A stretch of DNA of 64,000 bases, taken from Glutamicibacter sp. JL.03c. GTDB lineage: Bacteria; Actinomycetota; Actinomycetes; Actinomycetales; Micrococcaceae. Within the stretch, counting starts at the first letter, position 1, and each line of letters begins with the position of its first letter. The stretch spans positions 1,426,001-1,490,000 of the forward strand of contig NZ_CP107575.1 of assembly GCF_025854375.1 (NCBI RefSeq), read 5' to 3'. Below the pieces are notes generated by a model. That model searched no databases and was not told where the DNA came from. It saw nothing but the letters and a program-made list of their open reading frames with translations. A program made the translations under genes and the position numbers. This document shows positions 15,811 to 26,588 of this stretch, one piece after another.

Positions 15811-17694
15811 ATGAGCAGCTCAACACCCGCCAATCCGGCGTCGGTTGCGAAGTCAATCAATCGATCTAAGGATGCCGCCGCCGCTGTCTCTTCCGTTGTG
15901 GAAGCTTCGAACCCGGTACAGGGTCCGAATAATATCGTTGCTCCCACACAGATGACGGGCTCACAAGCCATCGTCCGCTCGCTGGAAGAACTAGGCGTCA
16001 AAGACGTCTTCGGATTACCAGGTGGGGCCATCCTTCCCACCTATGATCCACTGATGGATTCGACCAAGATCAACCATGTCTTGGTCCGCCATGAACAGGG
16101 TGCCGGCCATGCCGCACAGGGTTTCGCCATGGTGAGCGGGGAGGTTGGCGTATGCATCGCCACCTCCGGACCAGGCGCAACCAACCTCGTCACCGCACTG
16201 GCCGATGCCAATATGGACTCGGTACCAATGGTGGCAATCACCGGTCAGGTCAATAGCGCATTCATTGGCTCTGACGCATTCCAGGAAGCAGACATTGTCG
16301 GCATCACTATGCCGATTACCAAGCACGCTTTCTTGGTCACCAACGCAGAAGACATTCCGAAGACACTGGCAAGTGCCTTCTACCTCGCCCAGACCGGTCG
16401 ACCCGGTCCGGTGCTGGTGGATATCACCAAAGATGCCCAGCAGTCCGAAATGACCTTCTCCTGGCCGCCAAAGGTGGATCTGCCCGGCTACCGAGTCGTG
16501 ACCCGTGGCCACAACAAGCAGCTTCGCGAAGCCGCCAAGCTGATCGCCGGGGCAACCCGTCCGGTGCTGTACGTCGGTGGTGGCGTGATCAAGGCCAACG
16601 CCCACGAACAGCTCAAGGAATTCGCGGAATACATCAACGCGCCGGTGGTCACCACCCTGACCGCCCGCGGTGCCTTCCCGGATTCGCACGAACAGCACGT
16701 GGGCATGCCAGGCATGCACGGCGCCGTGTCTGCAGTGACCGCATTGCAGCAGTCGGACCTGTTGATCACCCTTGGTGCCCGCTTCGATGACCGAGTCACG
16801 GGCGTGCTCTCCTCCTTCGCGCCGAACGCGAAGGTGATCCACGCCGATATCGACCCCGCGGAAATATCCAAGAACCGCGTTGCCGACGTGCCGATTGTGG
16901 GCTCGCTGGATGAAATCATCCCGCAGCTGCAGGAAGCCTGCGCAACCCGCTTCGAGAACGAGCCGCAGCAGGATCTTTCCAGCTGGTGGGGCTTGCTCAA
17001 CCGCCTGCGCGAGACCTACCCGATCGGCTACACCGAGACCCACGATGGCCTCTCGGCGCCGCAGCACGTGATCCAGCGCATCGGCGAGCTCACCGGTCCT
17101 GAAGGCGTCTATGTTGCCGGCGTGGGCCAGCACCAGATGTGGGCGGCCCAGTTCGTCAAGTACGAGCGTCCGCGCTCGTGGCTGAACTCGGCCGGCCTGG
17201 GCACCATGGGATACTCGGTCCCTGCCGCCATGGGCGCCAAGGTCGCACAGCCGGACCGCGTGGTCTGGGCCATCGATGGCGACGGCTGCTTCCAGATGAC
17301 CAACCAGGAGTTGGCCACCTGCGTGATCAACAATATTCCGATCAAGGTCGCAGTCATCAACAACTCCTCGCTGGGCATGGTCCGCCAGTGGCAGACCCTG
17401 TTCTACGATTCCCGGTACTCGAACACCGATTTGAATACCGGCCACGGAACCGCGCGCGTTCCCGACTTCGTGAAGCTGGCCGACGCCTACGGCTGTGTGG
17501 GATTGCGCTGCGAACGCGACGAGGACATCGATGCCACGATCCAGAAGGCGCTGGAGATCAATGACCGCCCAGTGGTGATCGACTTCGTTGTCTCGGCAGA
17601 TTCGATGGTCTGGCCAATGGTCCCATCGGGCGTGAGCAATGACGAGATTCAGATTGCCAAGGGCATGACCCCAGAATGGGAAGAGGAGGACTAG
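15811..17694 (+). CDS. ilvB: Acetolactate synthase, large (catalytic) subunit
   Basis: Thiamin-diphosphate and FAD-dependent enzyme that makes acetolactate or acetohydroxybutyrate from pyruvate and 2-ketobutyrate. The 627-residue protein has the ThDP-activating Glu in '[14 protein letters not shown]', the GDG..N ThDP-Mg motif '[16 protein letters not shown]' with 'VINNSSLGM', and the FAD-region '[20 protein letters not shown]'. ATG 15811 is chosen because AAGGA is five bases upstream; an ATG five codons earlier lacks this. The N-terminal 55 residues are Ala/Ser-rich and not part of the conserved core. It is followed at three bases by ilvN. Confidence 0.96.
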   Translation: MSSSTPANPASVAKSINRSKDAAAAVSSVVEASNPVQGPNNIVAPTQMTGSQAIVRSLEELGVKDVFGLPGGAILPTYDPLMDSTKINHVLVRHEQGAGHAAQGFAMVSGEVGVCIATSGPGATNLVTALADANMDSVPMVAITGQVNSAFIGSDAFQEADIVGITMPITKHAFLVTNAEDIPKTLASAFYLAQTGRPGPVLVDITKDAQQSEMTFSWPPKVDLPGYRVVTRGHNKQLREAAKLIAGATRPVLYVGGGVIKANAHEQLKEFAEYINAPVVTTLTARGAFPDSHEQHVGMPGMHGAVSAVTALQQSDLLITLGARFDDRVTGVLSSFAPNAKVIHADIDPAEISKNRVADVPIVGSLDEIIPQLQEACATRFENEPQQDLSSWWGLLNRLRETYPIGYTETHDGLSAPQHVIQRIGELTGPEGVYVAGVGQHQMWAAQFVKYERPRSWLNSAGLGTMGYSVPAAMGAKVAQPDRVVWAIDGDGCFQMTNQELATCVINNIPIKVAVINNSSLGMVRQWQTLFYDSRYSNTDLNTGHGTARVPDFVKLADAYGCVGLRCERDEDIDATIQKALEINDRPVVIDFVVSADSMVWPMVPSGVSNDEIQIAKGMTPEWEEED

Positions 17695-17697
17695 AAC

Positions 17698-18216
17698 ATG
17701 GCAAAGCATACGCTTTCGGTACTGGTTGAAGACGTCCCCGGCGTACTGACCCGAGTAGCCAGCCTCTTCGCCCGCCGTGCTTTCAACATCCACTCGCTGG
17801 CAGTGGGCCCCACCGAAATCGAGGGCATCAGCCGCATGACCGTGGTGGTCGACGCCGAGGGGGATTCCCTGGAGCAGGTGACCAAGCAGCTCAATAAGCT
17901 GATCAACGTCATCAAGATCGTCGAGCTGCTTCCGGAAACCTCGGTGCAGCGCGACCACATCATGATCAAGGTGCGCGCCGACGCGGCGACCCGTCTGCAG
18001 GTGACCCAGGCCGCGGAGCTCTTCCGTGCCTCCGTCATCGATGTGTCCACCGACTCGCTGGTGGTCGAGGCCACCGGCAACGCGGCAAAGATCGACGCGT
18101 TGCTGGCGGTGCTGGAACCATTCGGCATTCGAGAAATCGTCCAGTCCGGAACGCTCGCGGTGGGCCGCGGCGCCAAGTCGATGAGCGACCGGGCCCTGAA
18201 GACGCTGAGCGCATAA
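17698..18216 (+). CDS. ilvN: Acetolactate synthase, small (regulatory) subunit
   Basis: Regulatory subunit that activates IlvB and gives valine feedback inhibition. The 172-residue protein has an N-terminal ACT domain ('HTLSVLVEDVPGVLTRVASLF', 'NIHSLAVGPTEIEGISRMT') and the C-terminal ALS_ss_C domain ('VIDVSTDSLVVEATGNAAKI', 'IVQSGTLAVGRG'). The Gly in 'EDVPGVLTR' sits at the amino-acid-binding turn. It is translationally close to ilvB and 104 bases from ilvC. Confidence 0.96.
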   Translation: MAKHTLSVLVEDVPGVLTRVASLFARRAFNIHSLAVGPTEIEGISRMTVVVDAEGDSLEQVTKQLNKLINVIKIVELLPETSVQRDHIMIKVRADAATRLQVTQAAELFRASVIDVSTDSLVVEATGNAAKIDALLAVLEPFGIREIVQSGTLAVGRGAKSMSDRALKTLSA

Positions 18217-18220
18217 AGGA

Positions 18221-19352
<1,132 letters not shown>

Positions 19353-19385
19353 GCAGGATTCCCGCTGGCCGTAGCGTCAGTGCCT

Positions 19386-19433
19386 AGGCCCGGTTTGCAT
19401 TCCCAGTTCGGCGGGATGCGCACCGGGCCTTTG
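19386..19433 (+). terminator. Terminator after ilvC
   Basis: AGGCCCGGT (19386-19394) pairs perfectly with ACCGGGCCT (19422-19430), with a further GCATTCCC/GGGATGC pairing inside, followed by TTTG. Confidence 0.75.
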
Positions 19434-19462
19434 CGTTGTCAGGTAGCGGAAAACTGAACAAA

Positions 19463-19508
19463 AAGCATGCCCGGCCTTGTCCTAATCTGGACAAAGCCGG
19501 GCATGCTT
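19463..19508. terminator. Strong hairpin between convergent ilvC and the secreted-protein gene
   Basis: AAGCATGCCCGGC (19463-19475) pairs perfectly with GCCGGGCATGCTT (19496-19508), with an inner GTCC/GGAC. It is preceded by AAAA, giving a T-run on the leftward strand, so it best fits the leftward gene that ends at 19550. Confidence 0.75.
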
Positions 19509-19549
19509 GCAGCGCGGTCTATCGCAAGGGGCCGCTTGACCGCCGTTGA

Positions 19550-20155
19550 TTAGCGCTTGGACGCGCGGTAACCTGCTTTGCGGGCGTCTGACGTGGTCTT
19601 GAAGCACTCTTCTGGCTTGGTGCGGCTGTAGTAGGAGCCACCAGGAACATGGTACTTCCATTCCTTCTTGCTACCAGTGCGGTTTCCCTTGACCGGGAAT
19701 CCTGACGGGCAGTTGTAGGACTTGCCGCTCATCTTCACCGAGCGCTTGGTCGAAGCCTTCTTCACCTGCAAGGTCTGGGTCTTCGACAGTGATGACGTTT
19801 TGCCCTTGTATTTGTACTTGACCGTCGTGGTGACCTTGTACGTACCGGCGGCCAGCTTGACCGACTTCTTGTTCTTCGCCAGCGTCTTCTTGCCCTTGGT
19901 GACCTTCAGGAGTGCCGACTTGACCTGCACGTTTTTGGCTTTGGAGTAGCTGGGCTTGATCGTGGCCTTGGCATTGCCCTTGACAGTTTTGGTGCCGATC
20001 TTCTTGATGGACACTGCTGGCGCCTTCTTGGCGGCGACAATGCCGATGGATGGCGTCGAGGCTGGCAGAGGGGTTGCCGAAGCAACTGAAACGCCTGAAA
20101 AGGCGAGGGCGCAGGCCGCGATGACAGCGAGCGAGCGCCGAACGATGTTCTTCAT
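19550..20155 (-). CDS. Secreted lysine-rich protein with C-terminal 'YHxPGGSYY' module
   Basis: A 201-residue exported protein of unknown function. A Sec signal peptide is clear (MKNIVRRS, hydrophobic 'LAVIAACALAFSGVSVASA', cleavage near residue 27). Residues 40-140 are very rich in Lys/Thr/Val and look like a beta-sandwich ('KKSVKLAAGTYKVTTTVKYK'). The C-terminal module of about 50 residues has two Cys and the line 'YHVPGGSYYSRTKPEECF' then 'DARKAGYRASKR'. Such modules recur at the ends of secreted actinobacterial proteins and nucleases and are thought to bind metal or wall; that link is from memory of the pattern, not shown. The protein is strongly cationic (pI above 10). Unlinked to neighbours. 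Confidence 0.8.
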   Translation of the reverse strand: MKNIVRRSLAVIAACALAFSGVSVASATPLPASTPSIGIVAAKKAPAVSIKKIGTKTVKGNAKATIKPSYSKAKNVQVKSALLKVTKGKKTLAKNKKSVKLAAGTYKVTTTVKYKYKGKTSSLSKTQTLQVKKASTKRSVKMSGKSYNCPSGFPVKGNRTGSKKEWKYHVPGGSYYSRTKPEECFKTTSDARKAGYRASKR

Positions 20156-21157
20156 ATTTCCTCATCATTCGTAGGGCGAGTTAGAACTTGAATGTTCCAG
20201 TATTGATTCTAATGTGGGAATGGGCTTATCCCGCGCGCAAATCACGATGAAATGACGCAGCGTGGTGTGGGCGGTGTTGGCCTCGGATTGCCACCGCGGA
20301 TACGCGGACACCAATGCTCTTCTCGTCCTGCTCCACCGTGCATGTTTTCCGCCCGCACAGAGGAACTTCCTGAGTTGAAAGCGGCCAGGGGGCACGTGCC
20401 TAGGCGATGCGGCCCGACTAGGGCTAGCGGTGCTGATGAAGCGATCTACGCAGCTTTCCTGTTGGCACGCATTCTGGCTCGCCAAGCTCGCACGTGGACG
20501 GCAGGCATCCCCGTTGGTCCCTGCTATCGCCATCTCCCGTCGCTGGCTTGCTGGCGACGCGATTCTTCGACGCAGCTCTCTTGCGCCCAAGGGTAACGAA
20601 AATTCAATCCCAGCACCGTCGATCCAGCATGAAGGTAGTGTCCTAGGCATCTGCTGCAAGCTTCGCCATCTTTTCATTCCGAGCTATGCCCATCGGTCCC
20701 TGATCAATTCGAACTTGGCAGGCTCGATTTTCGCTGTACCTCACGATAGGGCACTAAGGCGGCCAGCCATCGCATAGGCCATGCGATTGACCGGATTTGG
20801 GCGCATCGTCCGTGATCGTCTTGGCCAAGTAGCCGTAGTGCCTCAAGGCAGCAGACGGCAGGGCACCTAGGCCACGTTGAATCGGATGAGGCAAGATTCC
20901 GCATATGCATGCCAATGGGTTCGGCGTCTAACGCTACCCGGCACGATTCAGAACGGGATCTATAAAAACTCAGACGAGCAGATTGCGCGAACGGATGCTT
21001 GAACTGCAAAAAGTCCCCGACGGCTGTAGAGACCCCCGACGGCTGATACACGGTGACGTAAATACTAGTTCGAGCAACAGGACATTCTTTGGTGTTCGTC
21101 ACGAAGCTCAATGGTCGGATTGCTAGGATCAGCCCAACACTAATAGAGGAGCGGGTA
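20156..21157. other. One-kilobase stretch with no credible gene
   Basis: Open frames occur on both strands (up to 170 codons) but their translations are Arg/Ser/Cys-rich, lack ribosome-binding sites and match no family I recognise. No tRNA, terminal repeat or transposase motif is visible. It may be decayed coding DNA or a non-coding region; base composition is lower in G+C than the ilv genes. Confidence 0.5.
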
Positions 21158-21859
21158 ATGACGCACGTCAGCGACTACGACGAATTCGCCGAAGCATATG
21201 CGAGGGAAAACGAAACCAGTTTGCTCAATGCCTACTACGAACGTCCAGCCATGTTAGCCCTCGCGGGAGACGTAGCGGGACGGCGAATTCTGGACATAGG
21301 CTGCGGCACGGGGCCGCTGGCAGAGCAACTGGTCAAGCGAGGTGCGTTGGTTGCAGGGTTTGATACCAGTTCAGCCATGATTGAACTGGCTCGACGACGC
21401 CTGGGAGACCAGGCGGAGCTGTGCGTGGCGACGCTAGGGGAAAAGCTCCCGTACGAGGATGACTCCTTTGATGACGCGGTTGCCTCCCTGGTCTTTCACT
21501 ACCTACAAGACTGGACGCTTGCGCTGGACGAAGTGCGCCGTGTGCTCAAGCCTGGAGGGCGGCTGATCATGTCGGTCAATCATCCGATTCTCTATCCGTT
21601 CAACCATCGAGGTGAGGACTATTTCCAGTTGACTCGCTACACCGATGAAGTCACCCTTGATGGCCGATCCGCAACGTTGACTTATTGGCATCGACCGTTG
21701 CATGAGACCATGGCTGCCCTGATCTCGGCTGGCTTTCGGGTGCAACGTGTTTGGGAACCGCCCTATGACAAGAATGCGCCCGTAGAAGTCGTTCCCCAAC
21801 CGCTCCGTGAAAGAGATGCATTCTTAAGTTTTCTCTTTTTCTCGCTGAGCTCCGAGTGA
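21158..21859 (+). CDS. Class I SAM-dependent methyltransferase
   Basis: A 233-residue cytoplasmic methyltransferase. SAM-binding motif I is 'RILDIGCGTGPLAEQLVKRG', motif II acid follows in 'VAGFDTSSAMIELA', and motif III-like 'DSFDDAVASLVFHYLQDW' with 'EVRRVLKPGGRLIMSVNHP' are typical of the UbiE/Methyltransf_11 group. ATG 21158 has a strong AGAGGAG seven bases ahead; the frame extends upstream without one. The substrate cannot be inferred and no partner gene is nearby. It is an isolated gene in a gene-poor segment, which points to recent acquisition. Confidence 0.88.
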   Translation: MTHVSDYDEFAEAYARENETSLLNAYYERPAMLALAGDVAGRRILDIGCGTGPLAEQLVKRGALVAGFDTSSAMIELARRRLGDQAELCVATLGEKLPYEDDSFDDAVASLVFHYLQDWTLALDEVRRVLKPGGRLIMSVNHPILYPFNHRGEDYFQLTRYTDEVTLDGRSATLTYWHRPLHETMAALISAGFRVQRVWEPPYDKNAPVEVVPQPLRERDAFLSFLFFSLSSE

Positions 21860-22504
21860 CCGATGATCCACCGTGTTGGAGATCTGATGGTGTCGCCGAG
21901 CGGACTTCCGACAGTCTGACGAGCAGGGATGTGGCATATGGTCGGAGCGCCGGTTTTCAAAGGCTTAACAGTGCTGTTTGCGTGCTGGCGTCGTGCCACT
22001 TTCCCAGTACAAGGGGGCGGGATCCCGGCATTGTGAAGCTCGCGCGTTGAATCTTCTGGGGGCGAGTCCAGTTTCTCAAGATACAACCACGTGCCAAAAG
22101 CATGCCATGGATCAGTGTTCAGCCACGGTGCTTCCGGGCCGGGGCGGAATTCCTCGATTAACTACCGATGAGTAAGGTTGAATCACAGAAAATAGCAATA
22201 AATGTGATTCCTGCGAATGCCAATAAAATCCAGATCAAGCGAACTTTCACGATTGCGGGAACACCACTCGTTGTGCATTAAACGAAAATTTTCAGAATTA
22301 GATTTATTTCAATGGACAGTTTGCTCTTTTGAGGGATAAGCTGTGATCAGACACACGCACTAAGAGTTGGGGAACTCGCCTGGTGTCGAAACTTGGGGAA
22401 TTTTTCGCGTCTTGATTTGGGTAGATAGACGCGAATTAGCGTTATACAGATTTGCCGGTTTCGACTACCAACGGTGACGTCTCACTGGGGTATTGGGGAA
22501 GTCA
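21860..22504. other. Gene-free upstream region of the pilus locus
   Basis: About 645 bases without a supportable gene. The second half is A+T-rich and contains a 7-bp inverted repeat GAATCAC (22180-22186)/GTGATTC (22204-22210), and it should carry the promoter of the adhesin gene. Short open frames in the first half look like shadows. Confidence 0.45.
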
Positions 22505-25500
22505 GTGACTGGCAAATTTACAGGTGGCTCGCGCCCGGAAAATCGCAGGAGCCGTATTGCACGGCAACTGCGGAATATGGGGCCGCGTCGTTGGCGACGC
22601 ACTCTGCGTTCGATTTTGTCGATGGGCGCCATTTCAGCGGTAGTCGCAACGATGTTCATTGGCGGGGCTGTATCCGCGGCCACCACTGACCCAACGAATC
22701 AAGCGGTCGAACCGGCGATCAAAACTGATGAACCGACAACAACGTTGTCGACGCTACCGAATGAAAATACCGGGTTACCGACTCCTGATTCCACGAGGCT
22801 GGCCAAAACAGGCGCGCCGACTGATCAGCCAACGGAAGCAGATTCTGCACCAGCCACTGCACAGCCTGAAGAGTCCACGGTCCCGGTCGAAACGCAAGAA
22901 CCGAGCGCTCGGCCGGAAACTCAACCAAAGCCAGTGAAATCTGTGGCACCCAGCTCTGCGGCACCGGAAGCAACGGAAGGGAATGCCAGCAAGAAAACAC
23001 TGAAGTCTTCTGAGCGAACTGCTGCCATGAAATCTGACTCAACGCCAACAGCAAAAGAATCAGAGCCCACCGCTTCGAGCGAAGCCCCTGAGAGCGAGTC
23101 CGCCAAGGAGCTCGGACTTCAGCTCTTGGCCCCAGCTGCCGTTGTGGGCGGCTTTGAAATTGATGGCAACAAGGCCTTGAACGGGACAGGATCAGCGGAC
23201 TGGTCCAGCGTGACACCACGGATCACGAACGACGGATTCAAAGACAGTACGCAGCTCGGTGGGAAGGAAAACGACCCCGCAACCTGGGTGTCATCCAGCG
23301 CTTCAGCATCAGGCAAGGCCGATATTGGCGACGTCTTCACTTACAATCAGGTGGTTGACGGCAACCAGTACTTCTACCTGGCCATTACCCGCCAAGACGG
23401 CACCGGAAGCGTTGGGTATCGCGTCGAACTCAATCAGGTCAGCGCTCCGGCAGGGCAACTCGTTCCAATCCGCACCAACGGCGACATCATGCTGAGCATC
23501 GGCCAGGGTGGCAACGGCGCTTTCGAAATCAACGGCTACCAAGAGTGGACCAATGGTGCATGGGTGGAAAAGCCGAGGCCAACGAACTCCATTGAAGGCG
23601 AGTCAAACGCGGCCGCAAGCGAAGGGTATCCCGCCCGCACGTTCATGGAAGCCTCGTTCAACCTGACCGCCCTGAACCAGAACCCCACCTGTACCCGGGG
23701 GACTTTCACCCAGATCAATATCCGCAGCCGTGCATCGAATAGCGGAAATCCTGATTTGGAGGACCGCGTTCAAGCTCCGGTGTCGATCCCCCCACGCTGT
23801 GCGGATATCGACATAGAAAAGCGCAATGAGGCCGGTGAGCTGGTATCAGGTGCAACTTTCCGGATCACGCCTAATCCTTTGACCGGAACCGGGTCTTTGA
23901 CCGTGGCCGACGGCAGCAGCAACGATGCTGATGGATCTGCCAATGGCGTTATCAAGTTGCGGACGAACTACTTTGCTGGCCCACTGTCTATCGAGGAAAC
24001 CGTCGCGCCACAAGGCTACCTCTTGCCAGCTCCTGCGGACCGCACGAAAAGCGTGACCGCCAGCGCCTACGGCACGTACAAGGTCACCTTCGTGGATCCC
24101 AAGCCGTACCAGCCGCTGACCGTAGAAAAGTCGGCTGCCGGCGGCTACGAAGTTGAATACACGTGGGACATCGACAAATCCGTTGCTGTTGCCGGTGAAG
24201 ACGTCGACGGAGAGAGGGTACCGACCGCCGGGGACACTGCAGTGGACTTCGACTACTCGGTAGCTGTGGAACCATTGCAGCGCATTGTGCGTGACGTGCT
24301 GGTCAGCGGCGAGATCACCGTGGATAATCCGAATGACCGGCCCATGGTGGCGACGCTGGAGGATGAACTCGCCGATGGTACTGCCTGCATTATCAGCGCG
24401 ACCGACATGGACGCCGACACCGCTGGCTTGCAGGTGGAACTCCCCGCGGGGGAGTCGACCTTCGGGTACGAATGCACGTCGGAGGAGGAACCTGCAGAGC
24501 TGACCGGCAGCAACGAAGTCACGGTGACGTGGGACTTGGGCGACTATCCGCAGACCCAGGCGCAATTAGACGATCCAGCCAACGCGGGAACAGGCTCGGT
24601 ATCTGATACCGAAGAGTTCGACTACGTCGTCACCGAGATCAATAAGACAATCACGGTCCTTGACGATCAGCATGATTTCGCGGCGCCAGGTGAAGACGAA
24701 AACGGATGGATGATCACATGGGGAGACCCGGAGGAGAATCTGAGCCGCTCGTACACCCTGGAGCATCAGGGCGAGCCTGGTACGTGCACGGAATTCAGCA
24801 ACACCGCGTCGGTCGAGGAAATTCCAGAGGTGAACGATTCAACCCAGGTCACGCTCTGCTCGGGTGCAGATCTGCTGGTCTCCAGCAGCCTCGACTTGAG
24901 CCTGGAACGGGAATACCTCTGGGACATCGACAAGAACCTGTTGAGCGAAGAGCCGCTGGTCTTTGACCAGGAGGGGAAGGCTGCCGCTGAATACGAAGTG
25001 ACCGTCACCCCGGGAACCCCCGTGGACCGGGCCTGGACGATCAACGGCACCGTTTCGGTGAACAACCCCAATAATTGGCAAGACGTGCAAGTGCATATTG
25101 CACAGCCGACCTTCAGTGGCTTGAGCACTTCGATCTGCACAATCACAGCTACCGATGGCGACGTTGAGCTCGAAGGGTTCCAAGCCGTGATCCCTTCATC
25201 TGCCACTTTGGACTTCTCCTACGAGTGCACCGTGGATGCGCAACCGAACTACTCGGGGACCTCGGGCGCCATCGTCACGTGGGATGCCGTCGCGGCGTCA
25301 ACAAGGAGTGGTCAGGGCGCGCACACCGCAACGACCTACGCAGCCGGAGACTGGGACATCACCAAGCGCAACGAAACCGTGACCGTACTCGATGATCACC
25401 ACGATTTCGATCCAGCATGGACGATTACCTACCAGGAAGGCGTTGTCCCGCCACCACGGAGCTACGAGGTCTCCTGGGCCTACGAGCAAAGTGACAACCT

Positions 25501-26452
25501 GTGCAATGAATTCACCAACATCGCCCAGCTCTTCGGGGATGACCCGGAAACGGCTCTGGATCAAGACAGCGTCACGGTGACTGGTTGCCTGCCGGCAGAC
25601 CTGACCGTGGACAAGGTTTCGGACCCGGTGTCTGGATCATATGTCGCGCCGGGCAGCATCGTGAATTACACGCTCACCTTCACCAATGATGGCGGCGTCC
25701 CAGCGGAGGTCAATTACAGTGACTGGCTCACCGATGTTCTGGATGACGCCACCTATAACAATGACTCCCTGCAGGTGCAGGGTGAAGGTCTGACAGCATC
25801 CATCACGAACGGCAAGATTGCGCTCATCGGTGAAGTCGCAGCCCAGGACACTGTGACCGTGACCTACGCGGTGACCATCAAGACCGAAGATTTCGGAAAC
25901 GGCGTGGCTGCCAACTTCCTGATTCCGGATGGCGAAGAACCACCTGGCACTTGTGATCCGGAGGTCACCGAGTGCACCGAGCATCCAATCCTGGGCACGG
26001 TGAACTGGGCCAAGACGGATGAAGCAGGCGACGCCTTGGCGCAATCCGAATGGGAACTGAGCGGACCCGACGACTTCAACGACGGGGCGCCAATGGCCAT
26101 CGAAGACTGCATTGCCGCTGAATCCCCGGATTGCACCGGTGCCGACCGGGATCCAGCAGGCGGGCAATTCACTGTGGTCCACCTTCCATGGGGCAACTAC
26201 GAGCTGAAGGAAACCAAGGCTCCGGCAGGCTACTACCCGATGGCGGATCCGCTGGCCTTCGAAATCATCGACGGAGACCTGGTGGTCGACCTGGCAGGCA
26301 TCGAAAACCTTCGCCGTGAATCACCGATGCTGCCGCTGACCGGTGGGTTGGGAAGCGACCTGTACTTCCTGCTCGGCGGATCGGTAGCCGCGATGGGTGC
26401 AGTCGCCTACTGGCTGATGAAGTGGCGTCGCCGCCACAGCTCATCCAGCTAA
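22505..26452 (+). CDS. Large LPLTG-anchored surface adhesin (prealbumin-like, DUF5979-type repeats, DUF11)
   Basis: A 1315-residue cell-wall-anchored protein, the likely tip or accessory pilin. In order: a long signal peptide ('RRTLRSILSMG...FIGGAVSAA', residues ~30-60); a Thr/Pro/Glu-rich stalk (~60-210); an adhesin domain beginning 'FEIDGNKALNGTGSADWSSV' (~215-430); a SpaA-like domain with E-box 'SIEETVAPQGY' (~435-530); two homologous repeats starting 'EYTWDIDKS' (~540-780) and 'EYLWDIDKN' (~790-1010), each ending 'VTVLDDxHDF'; a DUF11-like domain ('VDKVSDPVSGSYVAPGSIVN'); a second SpaA-like domain with 'ELKETKAPAGYY'; the sorting signal 'LPLTGG', a membrane helix and 'KWRRRH'. Start uncertain: GTG 22505, a TTG 12 bases upstream, or a later ATG. 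First gene of the adhesin-pilin-sortase set. Confidence 0.85.
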   Translation: MTGKFTGGSRPENRRSRIARQLRNMGPRRWRRTLRSILSMGAISAVVATMFIGGAVSAATTDPTNQAVEPAIKTDEPTTTLSTLPNENTGLPTPDSTRLAKTGAPTDQPTEADSAPATAQPEESTVPVETQEPSARPETQPKPVKSVAPSSAAPEATEGNASKKTLKSSERTAAMKSDSTPTAKESEPTASSEAPESESAKELGLQLLAPAAVVGGFEIDGNKALNGTGSADWSSVTPRITNDGFKDSTQLGGKENDPATWVSSSASASGKADIGDVFTYNQVVDGNQYFYLAITRQDGTGSVGYRVELNQVSAPAGQLVPIRTNGDIMLSIGQGGNGAFEINGYQEWTNGAWVEKPRPTNSIEGESNAAASEGYPARTFMEASFNLTALNQNPTCTRGTFTQINIRSRASNSGNPDLEDRVQAPVSIPPRCADIDIEKRNEAGELVSGATFRITPNPLTGTGSLTVADGSSNDADGSANGVIKLRTNYFAGPLSIEETVAPQGYLLPAPADRTKSVTASAYGTYKVTFVDPKPYQPLTVEKSAAGGYEVEYTWDIDKSVAVAGEDVDGERVPTAGDTAVDFDYSVAVEPLQRIVRDVLVSGEITVDNPNDRPMVATLEDELADGTACIISATDMDADTAGLQVELPAGESTFGYECTSEEEPAELTGSNEVTVTWDLGDYPQTQAQLDDPANAGTGSVSDTEEFDYVVTEINKTITVLDDQHDFAAPGEDENGWMITWGDPEENLSRSYTLEHQGEPGTCTEFSNTASVEEIPEVNDSTQVTLCSGADLLVSSSLDLSLEREYLWDIDKNLLSEEPLVFDQEGKAAAEYEVTVTPGTPVDRAWTINGTVSVNNPNNWQDVQVHIAQPTFSGLSTSICTITATDGDVELEGFQAVIPSSATLDFSYECTVDAQPNYSGTSGAIVTWDAVAASTRSGQGAHTATTYAAGDWDITKRNETVTVLDDHHDFDPAWTITYQEGVVPPPRSYEVSWAYEQSDNLCNEFTNIAQLFGDDPETALDQDSVTVTGCLPADLTVDKVSDPVSGSYVAPGSIVNYTLTFTNDGGVPAEVNYSDWLTDVLDDATYNNDSLQVQGEGLTASITNGKIALIGEVAAQDTVTVTYAVTIKTEDFGNGVAANFLIPDGEEPPGTCDPEVTECTEHPILGTVNWAKTDEAGDALAQSEWELSGPDDFNDGAPMAIEDCIAAESPDCTGADRDPAGGQFTVVHLPWGNYELKETKAPAGYYPMADPLAFEIIDGDLVVDLAGIENLRRESPMLPLTGGLGSDLYFLLGGSVAAMGAVAYWLMKWRRRHSSSS

Positions 26453-26588
26453 TCGATCTGGCGGTGGGCGCCGATCGCCCGACGCGTCAAATTCCTACAA
26501 GTTTTGGCCCTATCTACTCGTACTTTGGGGACCAATTAAAAATGCCATACCCACAACCGGATATGGCAAGAGAGAAAGACGGAGAATC

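Noticed and set aside
16015..17958. A 647-codon leftward frame opposite ilvB
   Set aside because: A shadow of ilvB codon bias; its translation is His/Asp/Val-rich with no domain, and ilvB on the other strand is complete.
20165..20677. A 170-codon leftward frame and overlapping rightward frames
   Set aside because: Ser/Arg/Cys-rich, no start signal, no motif; overlapping frames in all directions indicate non-coding or decayed DNA.
21860..22504. Possible transposase remnant upstream of the adhesin
   Set aside because: Some translated strings look protein-like but no DDE or integrase motif and no terminal repeats are visible.
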